64,000 nucleotides of DNA from Lepturacanthus savala (taxonomy: Eukaryota; Chordata; Actinopteri; Scombriformes; Trichiuridae): positions 39,122,526 to 39,186,525 of the forward strand of contig CM060462.1 in NCBI GenBank assembly GCA_030544235.1, written 5' to 3'. The notes beneath the pieces were generated by a model. That model was not told the origin of the DNA. It worked only from the letters and a program-made list of their open reading frames with translations, and made no database searches. Positions within the stretch are counted from its first letter, which is position 1; each line of letters opens with the position of its first letter. This document shows positions 35,201 to 46,291 of this stretch, piece by piece. Made by a program: the position numbers and the translations under genes.

Positions 35201-37031
35201 TGGGTGTTGTTGGTGTTGGGTGTTGGGGTGTTGGGGTGTTGGGGTGTTGGGTGTTGTTGGTGTTGTTGGGGTCTTGTTGGTGTTGGGGTGTTGTTGGTGT
35301 TGTTGGTGTTGGGGTGTTGGGTGTTGTTGGTGTTGGGTTGTTGGGTGTTGTTGGTGTTGTTGGTGTTGTTGGTGTTGGGTGTTGTTGGTGTTGTTGGGGT
35401 GTTGTTGGTGTTGTTGGTATTGGGTGTTGGGGTGTTGGGGTGTTGGGTGTTGTTGGTGTTGTTGGTGTTGTTGGGGTGTTGTTGGTGTTGGGTGTTGTTG
35501 GTGTTGTTGGTGTTGGGGTGTCGGGGTGTTGTGGTGTTGGGGTGTTGTTTGTGTTGTTGGTGTTGGGTGTTGGGGTGTTGGTGTTGTTGGGGTGTTGTTG
35601 GGGTGATGTTGGTGTTGGGGTGTTGTTTGTGTTGTTGGTGTTGGGGTGTTGGGTGTTGGGTGTTGTTGGTGTTGTTGGTGTTGGGTGTTGTTGGTGTTGT
35701 TGGGGTGTTGTTGGTGTTGTTGGTATTGGGTGTTGGGGTGTTGGGGTGTTGGGTGTTGGGGTGTTGGGGTGTTGGGTGTTGTTGGTGTTGTTGGGGTGTT
35801 GTTGGTGTTGGGGTGTTGTTGGTGTTGGGTGTTGTTGGTGTTGTTGGTGTTGTTGGGGTGTTGTTGGTGTTGTTGGTGTTGGGTGTTGTTGGGGTTGGGT
35901 GTTGTTGGTGTTGTTGGTGTTGGGGTGTTGTTGGTGTTGTTGGTGTTGGGGTGTCGGGGTGTTGTGGTGTTGTTTGTGTTGTTGGTGTTGGGTGTTGGGG
36001 TGTTGAGTGTTGTTGGTGTTGTTGGGGTGTTGTTGGGGTGATGTTGGTGTTGGGGTGTTGTTGGGGTGTTGTTGGTGTTGTTGGTGTTGGGGTGTTGGGT
36101 GTTGTTGGTGTTGTTGTGGTGTTGTTGGTGTTGGGTGTTGTTGGTATTGGGTGTTGGGGTGTTGGGGTGTTGGGGTGTTGGGGTGGTGGGTGTTGTTGGT
36201 GTTGTTGGGGTGTTGTTGGTGTTGGGTGTTGTTGGTGTTGTTGGGGTGTTGTTGGTGTTGGGGTGTCGGGGTGTTGTGGTGTTGTTGGTGTTGGGTGTTG
36301 GGGTGTTGGGGTGTTGGGTGTTGTTGGTGTTGTTGGGTGTTGTTGGTGTTGTTGGTATTGGGTGTTGGGGTGTTGGGTGTTGTTGGTGTTGTTGGGGTGT
36401 TGTTGGTGTTGGGGTGTTGTTGGTGTTGGGTGTTGTTGGTGTTGTTGGGGTGTTGTTGGTGTTGGGGTGTCAGGGTGTTGTGGTGTTGGGTGTTGTTGGT
36501 GTTGGGTGTTGGGGTGCTGGGGTGTTGGGTGTTGTTGGTGTTGTTGGGGTGTTGTTGGTGTTGGGATGTTGTTGGTGTTGGGGTGTTGGGTGTTGGGGTG
36601 TTGTTGGTGTTGGGATGTTGTTGGTGTTGGGGTGTTGGGGTGTTGGGTGTTGTTGGTGTTGGGATGTTGTTGGTGTTGGGGTGTTGGGTGTTGGGGTGTT
36701 GTTGGTGTTGGGATGTTGTTGGTGTTGGGGTGTTGGGGTGTTGTGGTGTTGGGGTGTTGGGTGTTGTTGGTGTTGGTGTTCGGGTGTTGGGTGTTGTTGG
36801 TGTTGTTGGGTGTTGTTGGTGTTGTTGGTGTTGGGTGTTGGGGTGTTGGGTGTTGTTGGTGTTGTTGGTATTGTTGGTATTGTTGGTGTTGGGTGTTGGG
36901 GTGTTGGGGTGTTGGGTGTTGTTGGTGTTGTTGGGGTGTTGTTGGTGTTGTTGGTGTTGTTGGTGTTGGTGTTGGTGTTGGTGTTGTTGGTGTTGGTGTT
37001 GGTGTTGTTGGTGTTGGTGTTGTTGGTGTTC
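32280..37031. repeat. 4.75-kb G-rich array of GTTGTTGGTGTTGGGGT units
   Basis: Built from TTGGTG, TTGGGTG and TTGGGGTG words with rare TTGGTATTGG, GGGGTGTCGGGG, TTGTTTGTG and GATGTTGG markers. The plus strand has almost no C. From about 32880 a block of about 2,083 bp is repeated in tandem with only small indels (the same markers recur at a constant 2,083 offset). Minus-strand frame 32268-37034 (1588 codons of Asn/Thr/Pro/Gln/His) and the plus-strand Cys/Val/Leu frames are artefacts. Several stretches fit G-quadruplex motifs. Confidence 0.95.
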
Positions 37032-37195
37032 CATAGAATTTTTATAGAATTTTTATAGATGTTTTATAGATGTTTTATAGATGTTTTATAGATGTTTTAT
37101 AATTGTTTTATAGATGTTTTATAGCTGTTTTATAGATGTTTTATAATTGTTTTATAGATGTTTTATAGATGTTTTATTGGTGTTTTATAGATGTT
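37032..37195. repeat. 11-bp minisatellite ATAGATGTTTT
   Basis: About 14 copies of ATAGATGTTTT with variants ATAATTGTTTT and ATAGCTGTTTT, directly after the G-rich array. Confidence 0.9.
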
Positions 37196-37893
37196 TAATT
37201 TCAACTTGGTAAAAGTAACTCCGAGGGTTAAGTTGTACCAGCTTCACCAGGTAAATAAACGATTTCTACCTGGAACAGAACTCATGAGCTGTTTCAACAC
37301 GAAGCTTCATTTCCAGATTCATGTCGTCTGTGACATCACAAAGTAACAGACTCAACTCTAAACAGCAGTGAATGAGTCCACAGAAACTAAAGCAATGGTC
37401 CATGTTGGATGATAATTAGGTGGAGTTTGTTCTCTCAGCAGATGTCCTTGAGTTTTCTGTTGGGGGTGGTGGTATGGGGGTACGGGGGGGGGGGGGGGGG
37501 GGGTCCACTCATTAGTCCTGCAGGTTCTGCTGCTCCACTTGGTGACATTACACTGAAATATTAAACACTGGTGCACGTCAGGGTTTTTATGCGGCGAAGC
37601 ATATTTTGTGTAGTGCTTAGGAATATTAAAGCATAATTTATATTTCAGGAGTTTGACACCTTGACATTTTGGCACCTCTGTTTTGAGTTCCAGCATGCGG
37701 TTTGACATGTTTGTATTAATAACAGTGTGATCTCAGAGGGCCATGGCCTCGGGCTGCAACAAGACTACTAAAGAAAAGGATTTCAAACGGAATCTCAGAG
37801 CAGCCCAGGGACTCGTCAAAATCAGCCTGATACTGTTGGCTGATAAAAATCCATTAACCAACGGGAGGGGGGATGGTACTGCCAGGCTCAGAG

Positions 37894-37896
<3 letters not shown>
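37196..37896. other. Low-repeat island, possible conserved non-coding DNA
   Basis: Apart from a G run at 37484-37503 this is complex sequence. Open frames (for example 37743-37997 plus) lack splice context or a recognisable domain. About 37540-37870 is free of simple repeats, unusual for this window. No function can be assigned. Confidence 0.35.

Positions 37897-37936
<40 letters not shown>
37897..37936. repeat. (GT)n microsatellite
   Basis: GT run of about 38 bases. Confidence 0.95.
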
Positions 37937-37938
<2 letters not shown>

Positions 37939-38159
37939 CCACTTCTACTGTATTTCCAGTCTACATGAGCTGGATCTGGTTTATTTCATGGACCTGATTA
38001 GCAGTGAAGTGCTGAGTTTTTTGGATTATTAAAGTGTTTTTGTTTCATGGTTTTAAAAAAACAAAGCAATAATCAGAGTAACCAAGAAAAATCAGGTTCC
38101 ACCAACGTTTAACAGTTTTATCTGAAATAAACTGATCAGTTCATGATGATGGAGGTTAA

Positions 38160-38520
38160 ATCACATTAATCACATTAATCACATTAATCACATTAATCAC
38201 ATTAATCCGATTTACTCTGCTCCACATATCAGACCCAACAGGAAAACTACAGACAAGTAAAGTGATTATTAACAACCACAGACCAATGATCATCAGCTGA
38301 ATAACTCAGCAACATCAGGTCCTTTATTCACCTTTGACCCTGCCAGGCTGCCGTAGACATCAAGGTCCAGCTGATCCATCAGCTGATCCATCAGGTCTCA
38401 GCTGATCCACCAGGTCTCAGCTGACCCATCAGGTCTCAGCTGATCCACCAGGTCTCAGCTGATCCATCAGGACTCAGCTGATCCATCAGGTCTCAGCTGA
38501 TCCACCAGGTCTTGGATGCT
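38160..38520. repeat. Two small arrays: ATCACATTA and CAGCTGATCCATCAGGTCT
   Basis: Five copies of a 10-bp AATCACATTA unit at 38160-38206. Then at 38368-38515 there are about seven copies of CAGCTGATCCATCAGGTCT, with CACC/CATC variants, around a CAGCTG palindrome. Confidence 0.85.
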
Positions 38521-38639
38521 GGTTTTAGGTGAACCTGGTCCATAAAGTCACCAGAGGAGAAATGAATTCTCTTTTCCACATGGATGCTGAGCTCAGTGAA
38601 GAGAGATGAAGATGCTGCTGCCAGGACCTGTCACCTCCT

Positions 38640-39010
38640 GTTAGCTCTGACAGACTGACAACAATAAACAACACAAATAATAAACAAATAACCACAAATA
38701 GTAAACAACTAATGTCAAATAACAACAATCAACAGTAACTAATAAAACTAACAACAATCTGTCACCTTCTGTTAGCTCTGATAGACTGACAACAATAAAC
38801 AACACAAACAATAAACAACACAAATAATAAACAAATAACCACAAATAGTAAACAACACAAATAATAAAGAAATAACCACAAATAGTAAACAACTAACTAT
38901 AAATAGTAAATAACTAACCACAAATAACAACAACTAACCAGAAATAATAAACAACTAACCACGAATAGTAAACAACACAAATAACAACAACTATCAGTAA
39001 CTAATAAACT
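38640..39010. repeat. AACAAATAACCACAAATAGT irregular array
   Basis: Irregular A/C-rich repeat of CAAATAGTAAACAAC, AACCACAAATAG and AACACAAATAATAAAC. A TCTGTTAGCTCTGATAGACTGACAAC-like block occurs twice (38637 and 38768). Confidence 0.8.
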
Positions 39011-39057
39011 AACTAATAGCAGCTGCTGGTTATTGGTGCTAATCTATTGGTGCTAAT

Positions 39058-39086
39058 TATTATTATTATTATTATTATTATTATTG
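39058..39086. repeat. (TTA)n microsatellite
   Basis: About nine TTA units followed by a T run. Confidence 0.9.
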
Positions 39087-39990
39087 ATCTTTTTTTTTCC
39101 ATCTCTATGACATCATTCACTTTCATTCACAACATCCTGGTTGTTCCTTCCTTTCAGATGAAACCAACACAGAGACAGGTCAGTAATTGGAATCTGCAGC
39201 AGCTGCCGTCTGCGATAAATGAAAGTTTTTAAGTTTTCGGAGAGTTCACTGAAATGAAGGCAACTGTTCTGTGGTTATTTTACAGTTTTTGGTCCTTTCA
39301 TGCAGACAAATGGAGGCTCTTTGTGTGTCGACATTAGAAAACCGTCCAGACTCTGTAAAGCTCTGCCTCTCATTGGATATGCTATCGTCTCCGCTGCTGA
39401 GTTTCTCTCTTTTGTCGGCGGCTCTATAGACAGGTTTAAGTGCCTTGATGGAACTCGTATTCACCCCTGTGTTCAGCACTCTCCCATGGCCTCTTCTCCA
39501 TTTCCAGCGCCCAGAAAATAACATGTCGTTGTGAACCCTGACCCCAGCTGATCCACATCCACTCTCCATCAGGAAGCCAAACACATGCCTGAACAATTAA
39601 CTCCTGCACTGCCATCAATTTAGCCCCGAGGGAAGAAAAGATTGAGTCATCCAGGTTCAGGCAAATAAAGAAATGGGTAAAAACATAAAGATAAAAGGGT
39701 TTTCTGAAGAAAGAGAGAGAGAAAAAACATGTTTTTCAGTCCCTGCAGAGTAACTGTCACCGGAGTGACGAGGAGACACTATTGAGAGGCTCGGTCCATT
39801 CAGACGTCGGCTGAACCGCCGCTCAACAATGGCCGGAGTCAGGAGGGTCATGTTTATCTGTTTATCTGAGTCCAGAAGCTGCTTTAAAAGCCACCGCTCG
39901 ATTTAACAGGTGAGTACAGCTGCTTCAAAACCTGGGTCTGATTGATTCTGCTGCGGTTATGGTCAGAAGAAGCTGATGAAGCACGACCTG
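39087..39990. other. Low-repeat island, possible conserved non-coding DNA
   Basis: This is the longest stretch left of EFL1 without tandem repeats. It has overlapping short frames on both strands (for example 39246-39596 minus and 39300-39521 plus) but no recognisable domain or convincing splice pairs. Composition is balanced. A regulatory or conserved element is an inference from its low repeat content only. Confidence 0.35.
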
Positions 39991-39994
39991 CTGA

Positions 39995-40745
39995 ACAAGA
40001 AGACACGCTAAGGTACACGCTAAGGTACACGAAGACACGCTAAGGTACACGCTAAAGTACAAGAAGACACGCTAAGGTAAATGAAGACACGCTACGGTAC
40101 ACGAAGACACGCTAAGGAACACGAAGACACGCTAAGGTACACAAAGACACGCTAAGGTACACGCTAAGGTACATGAAGACACACTAAGGTACAAGAAGAC
40201 AGGCTAAGGTACACAAAGACATGCTAAGGTACAAGAAGACATGCTAAGGTACACGAAGACACGCTAAGGTACACGCTAAGGTACAAGAAGACACGCTAAG
40301 GTACACAAAGACACGCTAAGGTACACGCTAAGGTACACGAAGACACGCTAAGGTACACGAAGACACGCTAAGGTACACGCTAAGGTACATGAAGACACGC
40401 TAAGGTACAAGAAGACATGCTAAGGTACAAGAAGACATGCTAAGGTACAAGAAGACATGCTAAGGTACAAGAAGACACGCTAAGGTACACGAAGACACGC
40501 TGAAAGACACGTTGAAATATGTAGAAACATGAAGAAACATGAAGAAACACATAGAAACACGTAGAACATGAAGAAACATGTAGAAACACGTTGAAACATG
40601 TAGAAACAGTAAGAAACATGAGGAAACACGTAGAAACAGTAAGAAACATGAAGAAACATGTAGAAACACGTTGAAACATGTAGAAACAGTAAGAAACATG
40701 AGGAAACACGTAGAAACACGTAGAACATGAATGAACACTAAGGAA
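39995..40745. repeat. Minisatellite AAGACACGCTAAGGTACACG then AGAAACACGTAGAAACATGA
   Basis: From 39995 to 40500, units of 20 bp (GAAGACACGCTAAGGTACAC) mix with 12-bp units (GCTAAGGTACAC). From 40500 to 40745, ATGTAGAAACACGTTGAAAC-type units follow. The second array appears to have grown from related A/C/G-rich sequence. Confidence 0.9.
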
Positions 40746-41462
40746 CACCCAAACATTGATTGGTTGAGATGTTCCAACCTTCGTTGGTTCATTTGTTTAA
40801 TTTATTTGTTTCCTGTTTTGCTGCAACAATAAATAACAACAACAACAATCACAGTCTCCGTCTGAATAAATATCCAGAGAATATTATAACATCGTCAACA
40901 TATAACATCACTGAATCAAAGGCCGACAGACAGGAAGTGGGTCGAGGTTGATGAGAGGGATTAGACGTGTGAGCTGAGGGTCACGGGTCTACAGGTCTCA
41001 GAACAGGAAGCAGAAAGCTCAGAGTCGGTTTTACAGCTCCAGATCCTTCTAGAAATCAGGGCTGATGTGTGTGTTGAATAATGTAAAGTGTGTGTTTCGG
41101 CAGCCGGGGACAGTAATGCCACCTGACACCGCAGGAACCAGCCGGGACCCGAGTGATTGACAAGGACAAAACGAGGAGGCTTCTACTCCCGTTTCTGAGT
41201 CGTCAACCTCAGCCTCGGGATTCGAGTGAAGGATGAAACCGTGACTTTGACGACGAGGAGGAAAAGACTGGAGCGTGACAAGTGTGATTATAATATCCAG
41301 GAAAGTCGTTTAAACGTCTCAACAGGACATTTAATGATTCATAACGAGGACGAGACGCACAACTTTCAACTTTCAAGGCCAAACAGCTGCTTGACGAAGA
41401 AGTTTGATACTGAAGCAACAACAGCTCCACTGGTTTAATTAGAATAAAACATTAAATACTGA
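40746..41462. other. Unique intergenic sequence
   Basis: No gene seen. Contains a short AACAACAAC tract at 40828. Confidence 0.4.
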
Positions 41463-41625
41463 CGGGGGGGGGGGGGGGGGGGGTCAGCTGATCAATAACC
41501 ACTGATCACTGATCAATAACCACTGATCAGCTGATCAATAACCACTGATCAATAACCACTGATCACTGATCAATAACCACTGATCACTGATCAATAACCA
41601 CTGATCAATAACCACTGATCAGTGT
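41463..41625. repeat. Poly-G tract and CACTGATCAATAAC array
   Basis: G run (41465-41483) followed by about nine copies of CTGATCAATAACCA with optional CTGATCA additions. TGATCA is palindromic. Confidence 0.85.
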
Positions 41626-41805
41626 TAATTATTTATGATTGTGGTATAGTTGTATATTGTTGTATTGTGTTGTTGTTATCATAGTGTTGTTGTATTGTTG
41701 TTGTGTAATGTTGCATATTATTGTAGTTGTATTGTTGAATATTGTGTTATATTGTTGTATTGTAGTCTATTGCTGTATATTGTATTGTAGTATTGTGTTG
41801 TATTG
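41626..41805. repeat. TTGTATTGTTG-type AT-rich lead-in
   Basis: Irregular TGTTGTATTGT sequence that leads directly into the CAG array and probably shares its expansion history. Confidence 0.6.
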
Positions 41806-42418
41806 TAGCAGCAGCAGCAGCAGTAACAGCAGCAGCAGCAGCAGCAGTAACAGCAGCAGCAGTAATAACAGCAGCAGCAGCAACAGCAGCAGCAGCAGTA
41901 ACAGCAGCAGCAGCAGTAATAACAGCAGCAGCAGCAGTAACAGCAGCAGCAGCAGCAGTAACAGCAGCAGCAGCAGTAATAACAGCAGCAGCAGCAACAG
42001 CAGCAGCAGCAGTAGCAGCAGTAGCAGCAGTAGCAGCAGTAGCAGCAGCAGCAGTAATAACAGCAGCAGCAGCAACAGCAGTAGCAGTAGCAGCAGTAGC
42101 AGCAGCAGTAGCAGCAGTAGCAGCAGTAGCAGCAGCAGCAGTAATAACAGCAGCAGCAGCAACAGCAGCAGCAGCAGTAACAGCAGCAGCAGCAGTAATA
42201 ACAGCAGCAGCAGCAGTAACAGCAGCAGCAGCAGTAATAACAGCAGCAGCAGCAACAGCAGCAGCAGCAGTAGCAGCAGTAGCAGCAGCAGCAGTAATAA
42301 CAGCAGCAGCAGCAACAGCAGCAGCAGCAGTAACAGCAGCAGCAGTAGTAGCAGTAGTAGCAGCAGCAGTAGCAGCAGCAGTAACAGCAGCAGCAGTAAC
42401 AGTAGCAGTAACAGTAAC

Positions 42419-42449
<31 letters not shown>

Positions 42450-42534
42450 ACAGTAACAGCAGCAGCAGTAGCAGCAGCAGCAGCAGTAGCAGCAGCAGTA
42501 ACAGCAGCAGTAGCAGCAGCAGCAGCAGCAGTAA

Positions 42535-42579
<45 letters not shown>

Positions 42580-42648
42580 CAGCAGTAACAGCAGCAGCAG
42601 TAACAGCAGCAGTAACAGCAGCAGTAGCAGCAGCAGCAGCAGCAGTAA

Positions 42649-42693
<45 letters not shown>

Positions 42694-42745
42694 CAGCAGT
42701 AACAGCAGCAGCAGCAGCAGTAACAGCAGCAGTAACAGCAGCAGC

Positions 42746-42779
<34 letters not shown>

Positions 42780-42820
42780 GTAACAGCAGCAGTAACAGCA
42801 GCAGTAGCAGCAGCAGTAGC

Positions 42821-42873
<53 letters not shown>

Positions 42874-42900
42874 CAGCAGCAGCAGCAGCAGCAGTAGTAA

Positions 42901-42932
<32 letters not shown>

Positions 42933-42940
42933 GTAGCAGT

Positions 42941-43029
<89 letters not shown>

Positions 43030-43050
43030 CAGCAGTAGCAGCAGCAGCAT
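41806..43050. repeat. 1.24-kb CAG/CTG-type trinucleotide array
   Basis: Runs of CAG interrupted in register by TAA, TAG, CAA or TAATAA units, giving words such as CAGCAGCAGTAACAG. The longest pure CAG run lies near 42937-42996. In the frames offset from CAG it stays open as poly-Ser/Asn or poly-Ala on plus and poly-Leu or poly-Cys/Tyr on minus. In the CAG (Gln) frame, TAA and TAG interruptions are stops, so it is not a polyglutamine gene. No splice context or unique coding flank was found. Confidence 0.95.
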
Positions 43051-43631
43051 CCTCTCTGAGGTAAATGACCTCCTGTCATGAACCAACTCAAGTGTTAAGT
43101 GAACAGTTGAGGGTGATGTTACTGGAGGCTGGTGCTCAGGGTGCTGCCCCCCCCCCCCCCCTTCTCTGGGTTTCAGATCATTTATTCACGGTCCAGGGTA
43201 TCAGCCTCATACTAAACAGCCTGGGAGGGTGACTGGTGATGGGGGTCGGGGGTCGTCTCCTCCAGGTCGGCGTGGCGACGGCGTGGACGGGGTCGGTGTC
43301 AGGCGGGCTCGGCTCTAACTAACACTGATGCCGCGTGAAGGCGTCGCCCTGAACGGCGTGAACGTGTGAAATGTGCGATAAACAGAGGGAGCCAGAGGCT
43401 GCCGGTCCAACGCCACACATTTAACATCATGGACATGACAGAGGACGTCCAGCAGCTACCGGACCAGTCAGAAAAATCTCAAACCACATCCGAGGAGGTC
43501 CAGCAGCTACAGGACCAGTCACACTGATCTAAAACCACATCAGAGGAAGAAAAAACAGTTTAATGCAGCTCAGAAATATAAAATACACACAAACACAGCG
43601 ATGCTGCAAAATAAACAACAACGCGTTGACA
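43051..43631. other. Unique sequence with CpG-rich patch
   Basis: Poly-C run at 43147-43160. About 43235-43385 is rich in CpG (GGCGTGGCGACGGCGTGG and similar) and stands out against the AT-rich surroundings. Two copies of a GAGGTCCAGCAGCTAC(A/C)GGACCAGTCA-like unit lie at about 43443 and 43495. No gene seen. Confidence 0.45.
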
Positions 43632-43737
43632 CAGGGGTCACCAGACCTGGAACCACAGGGTTCTACTAATCAACCACTAGAACCATTAATAAGGACCTTC
43701 ATTAGTAGAACCAGGGGGTTACTGCTGGTTGGAACAA
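43632..43737. mobile_element. hAT-type foldback fragment
   Basis: CAGGGGTCACCAGACCTGGA start, and an internal inverted repeat GGTTCTACTAAT / ATTAGTAGAACC around AAGGACCTTC, ending in CTGGTTGGAAC. Related to the elements at 9581 and 11116. Confidence 0.6.
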
Positions 43738-43789
43738 CACTCACAGAAAATAGGTAGAAGGCAGATCATCACTTTCACATAATACCTTG

Positions 43790-45757
43790 TTATTACATGA
43801 TATACATACATGATATAACATGTTATAACATTATATACATACATGATATAACATGTTATAACATTATATACATACATGATATAACATGTTATAACATGAT
43901 ATACATACATGATATAACATGTTATAACATTATATACATACATGATATAACATGTTATAACATTATATACATACATGATATAACATGTTATAACATTATA
44001 TACATACATGATATAACATGTTATAACATTATATACATACATGATATAACATGTTATAACATTATATACATACATGATATAACATGTTATAACATTATAT
44101 ACATACATGATACATGTTATAACATTATATACATACATGATGTAACATGTTATAACATTATATACATACATGATATAACATGTTATAACATTATATACAT
44201 ACATGATATAACATGTTATAACATTATATACATACATGATATAACATGTTATAACATTATATACATACATGATACATGTTATAACATTATATACATACAT
44301 GATATAACATGTTATAACATTATATACATACATGATATAACATGTTATAACATTATATACATACATGATACATGTTATAACATTATATACATACATGATA
44401 CATGTTATAACATTATATACATACATGATACATGTTATAACATTATATACATACATGATACATGTCATAACATTATATACATACATGATACATGTTATAA
44501 CATTATATACATACATGATACATGTTATAACATTATATTCATACATGATATAACATGTTATAACATTATATACATACATGATATAACATGTTATAACATT
44601 ATATACATACATGATACATGTTATAACATTATATACATACATGATACATGTTATAACATTATATACATACATGATACATGTTATAACATTATATACATAC
44701 ATGATACATGTTATAACATTATATACATAATGATATAACACGTTATAACATTATATACATACATGATACATGTTATAACATTATATACATACATGATACA
44801 TGTTATAACATTATATACATACATGATACAACACGTTATAACATTATATACATACATGATACATGTTATAACATTATATACATACATGATATAACATGTT
44901 ATAACATTATATACATACATGATATAACATGTTATAACATTATATACATACATGATATAACATGTTATAACATTATATACATAATGATACAACACGTTAT
45001 AACATTATATACATACATGATACAACACGTTATAACATTATATACATACATGATATAACATGTTATAACATTATATACATAATGATATAACATGTTATAA
45101 CATTATATACATACATGATACAACACGTTATAACATTATATACATACATGATACATGTTATAACATTATATACATAATGATATAACACGTTATAACATTA
45201 TATACATACATGATACAACACGTTATAACATTATATGCATACATGATATAACATGTTATAACATTATATACATACATGATATAACATGTTATAACATTAT
45301 ATGCATACATGATATAACATGTTATAACATTATATACATACATGATACAACACGTTATAATATTATATACATACATGATATAACATGTTATAACATTATA
45401 TGCATACATGATATAACATGTTATAACATTATATACATACATGATACAACATGTTATAACATTATATACATACATGATACAACACGTTATAATATTATAT
45501 ACATACATGATACAACACGTTATAACATTATATACATACATGATATAACATGTTATAACATTATATACATACATGATACAACACGTTATAATATTATATA
45601 CATACATGATACAACACGTTATAACATTATATACATACATGATACAACATGTTATAACATTATATACATACATGATACAACACGTTATAATATTATATAC
45701 ATACATGATATAACATGTTATAACATTATATACATACATGATACATGTTATAACAGC
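43790..45757. repeat. 33-bp AT-rich palindromic minisatellite, about 62 copies
   Basis: The unit contains ATGATATAACATGTTATAAC then ATTATATACATAC, and TATAACATGTTATA is a perfect 14-bp palindrome. A 29-bp short variant (GATACATGTTATAAC) and ATACAACACGTTATAA variants become commoner to the right. Frames of 193-340 codons are artefacts. Confidence 0.95.
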
Positions 45758-45832
45758 TACAAGATACAGATCAAATAAAGGAGACAGTTTAACTTTGCTG
45801 TTGCTGCCACCTGCAGTTTAATACACACACAC

Positions 45833-45874
<42 letters not shown>

Positions 45875-46291
45875 ACTCACAAAGAAATAAACACACACAC
45901 ACATACATGTAAAAACACACACACACAAAGAAATAAACACACACGTGTGAGTGTTTCTTCATACATGTTACATGTCTCCAACCTGCAGCTTCATGTTCTT
46001 TGTTCTTCACGTGAATCAGTGACAGTTTGCTGCCTCCTGCTGGACGACGTCATACATCACATGTGATGCTGCTGCTACACGCGTGTTTAGTCCGAATAAA
46101 ACATGTTAACATCCTGTTCACAGGGTATAAACACACACACACACATGCATTATCACACTAATACAGCTGATATACACATGCATATATGTATATTGCTAAT
46201 TTTTTCTATAAATAAAAAATAATATGATTATTTTATCAGAATAAAATATTAAGATTATTGTAGTTGTAATTATTATTATTGTTATTGTTGT
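45758..46291. repeat. CA microsatellites and AT-rich spacer
   Basis: Interrupted CA tract at 45822-45940 with AAAGAAATAAACACAC units, a short CA run at 46132-46144, then AT-rich unique sequence leading into the 22-bp array. Confidence 0.75.

Noticed and set aside
32268..37034. 1588-codon minus-strand open frame of Gln, His, Pro, Asn and Thr
   Set aside because: It is the complement of the G-rich minisatellite. Absence of stops follows from the repeat words. No unique domain or splice context.
39246..39596. Overlapping frames on both strands as a gene
   Set aside because: No domain, no convincing splice partner. Kept only as possible conserved non-coding sequence.
41639..43086. Poly-Ser, poly-Ala, poly-Leu and poly-Cys frames
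   Set aside because: Translations of the triplet array. No conserved flank or splice signals.
43719..45739. Frames of 193-340 codons in the 33-bp array
   Set aside because: The unit length is a multiple of three and stop-free in some frames. Repeat artefact.
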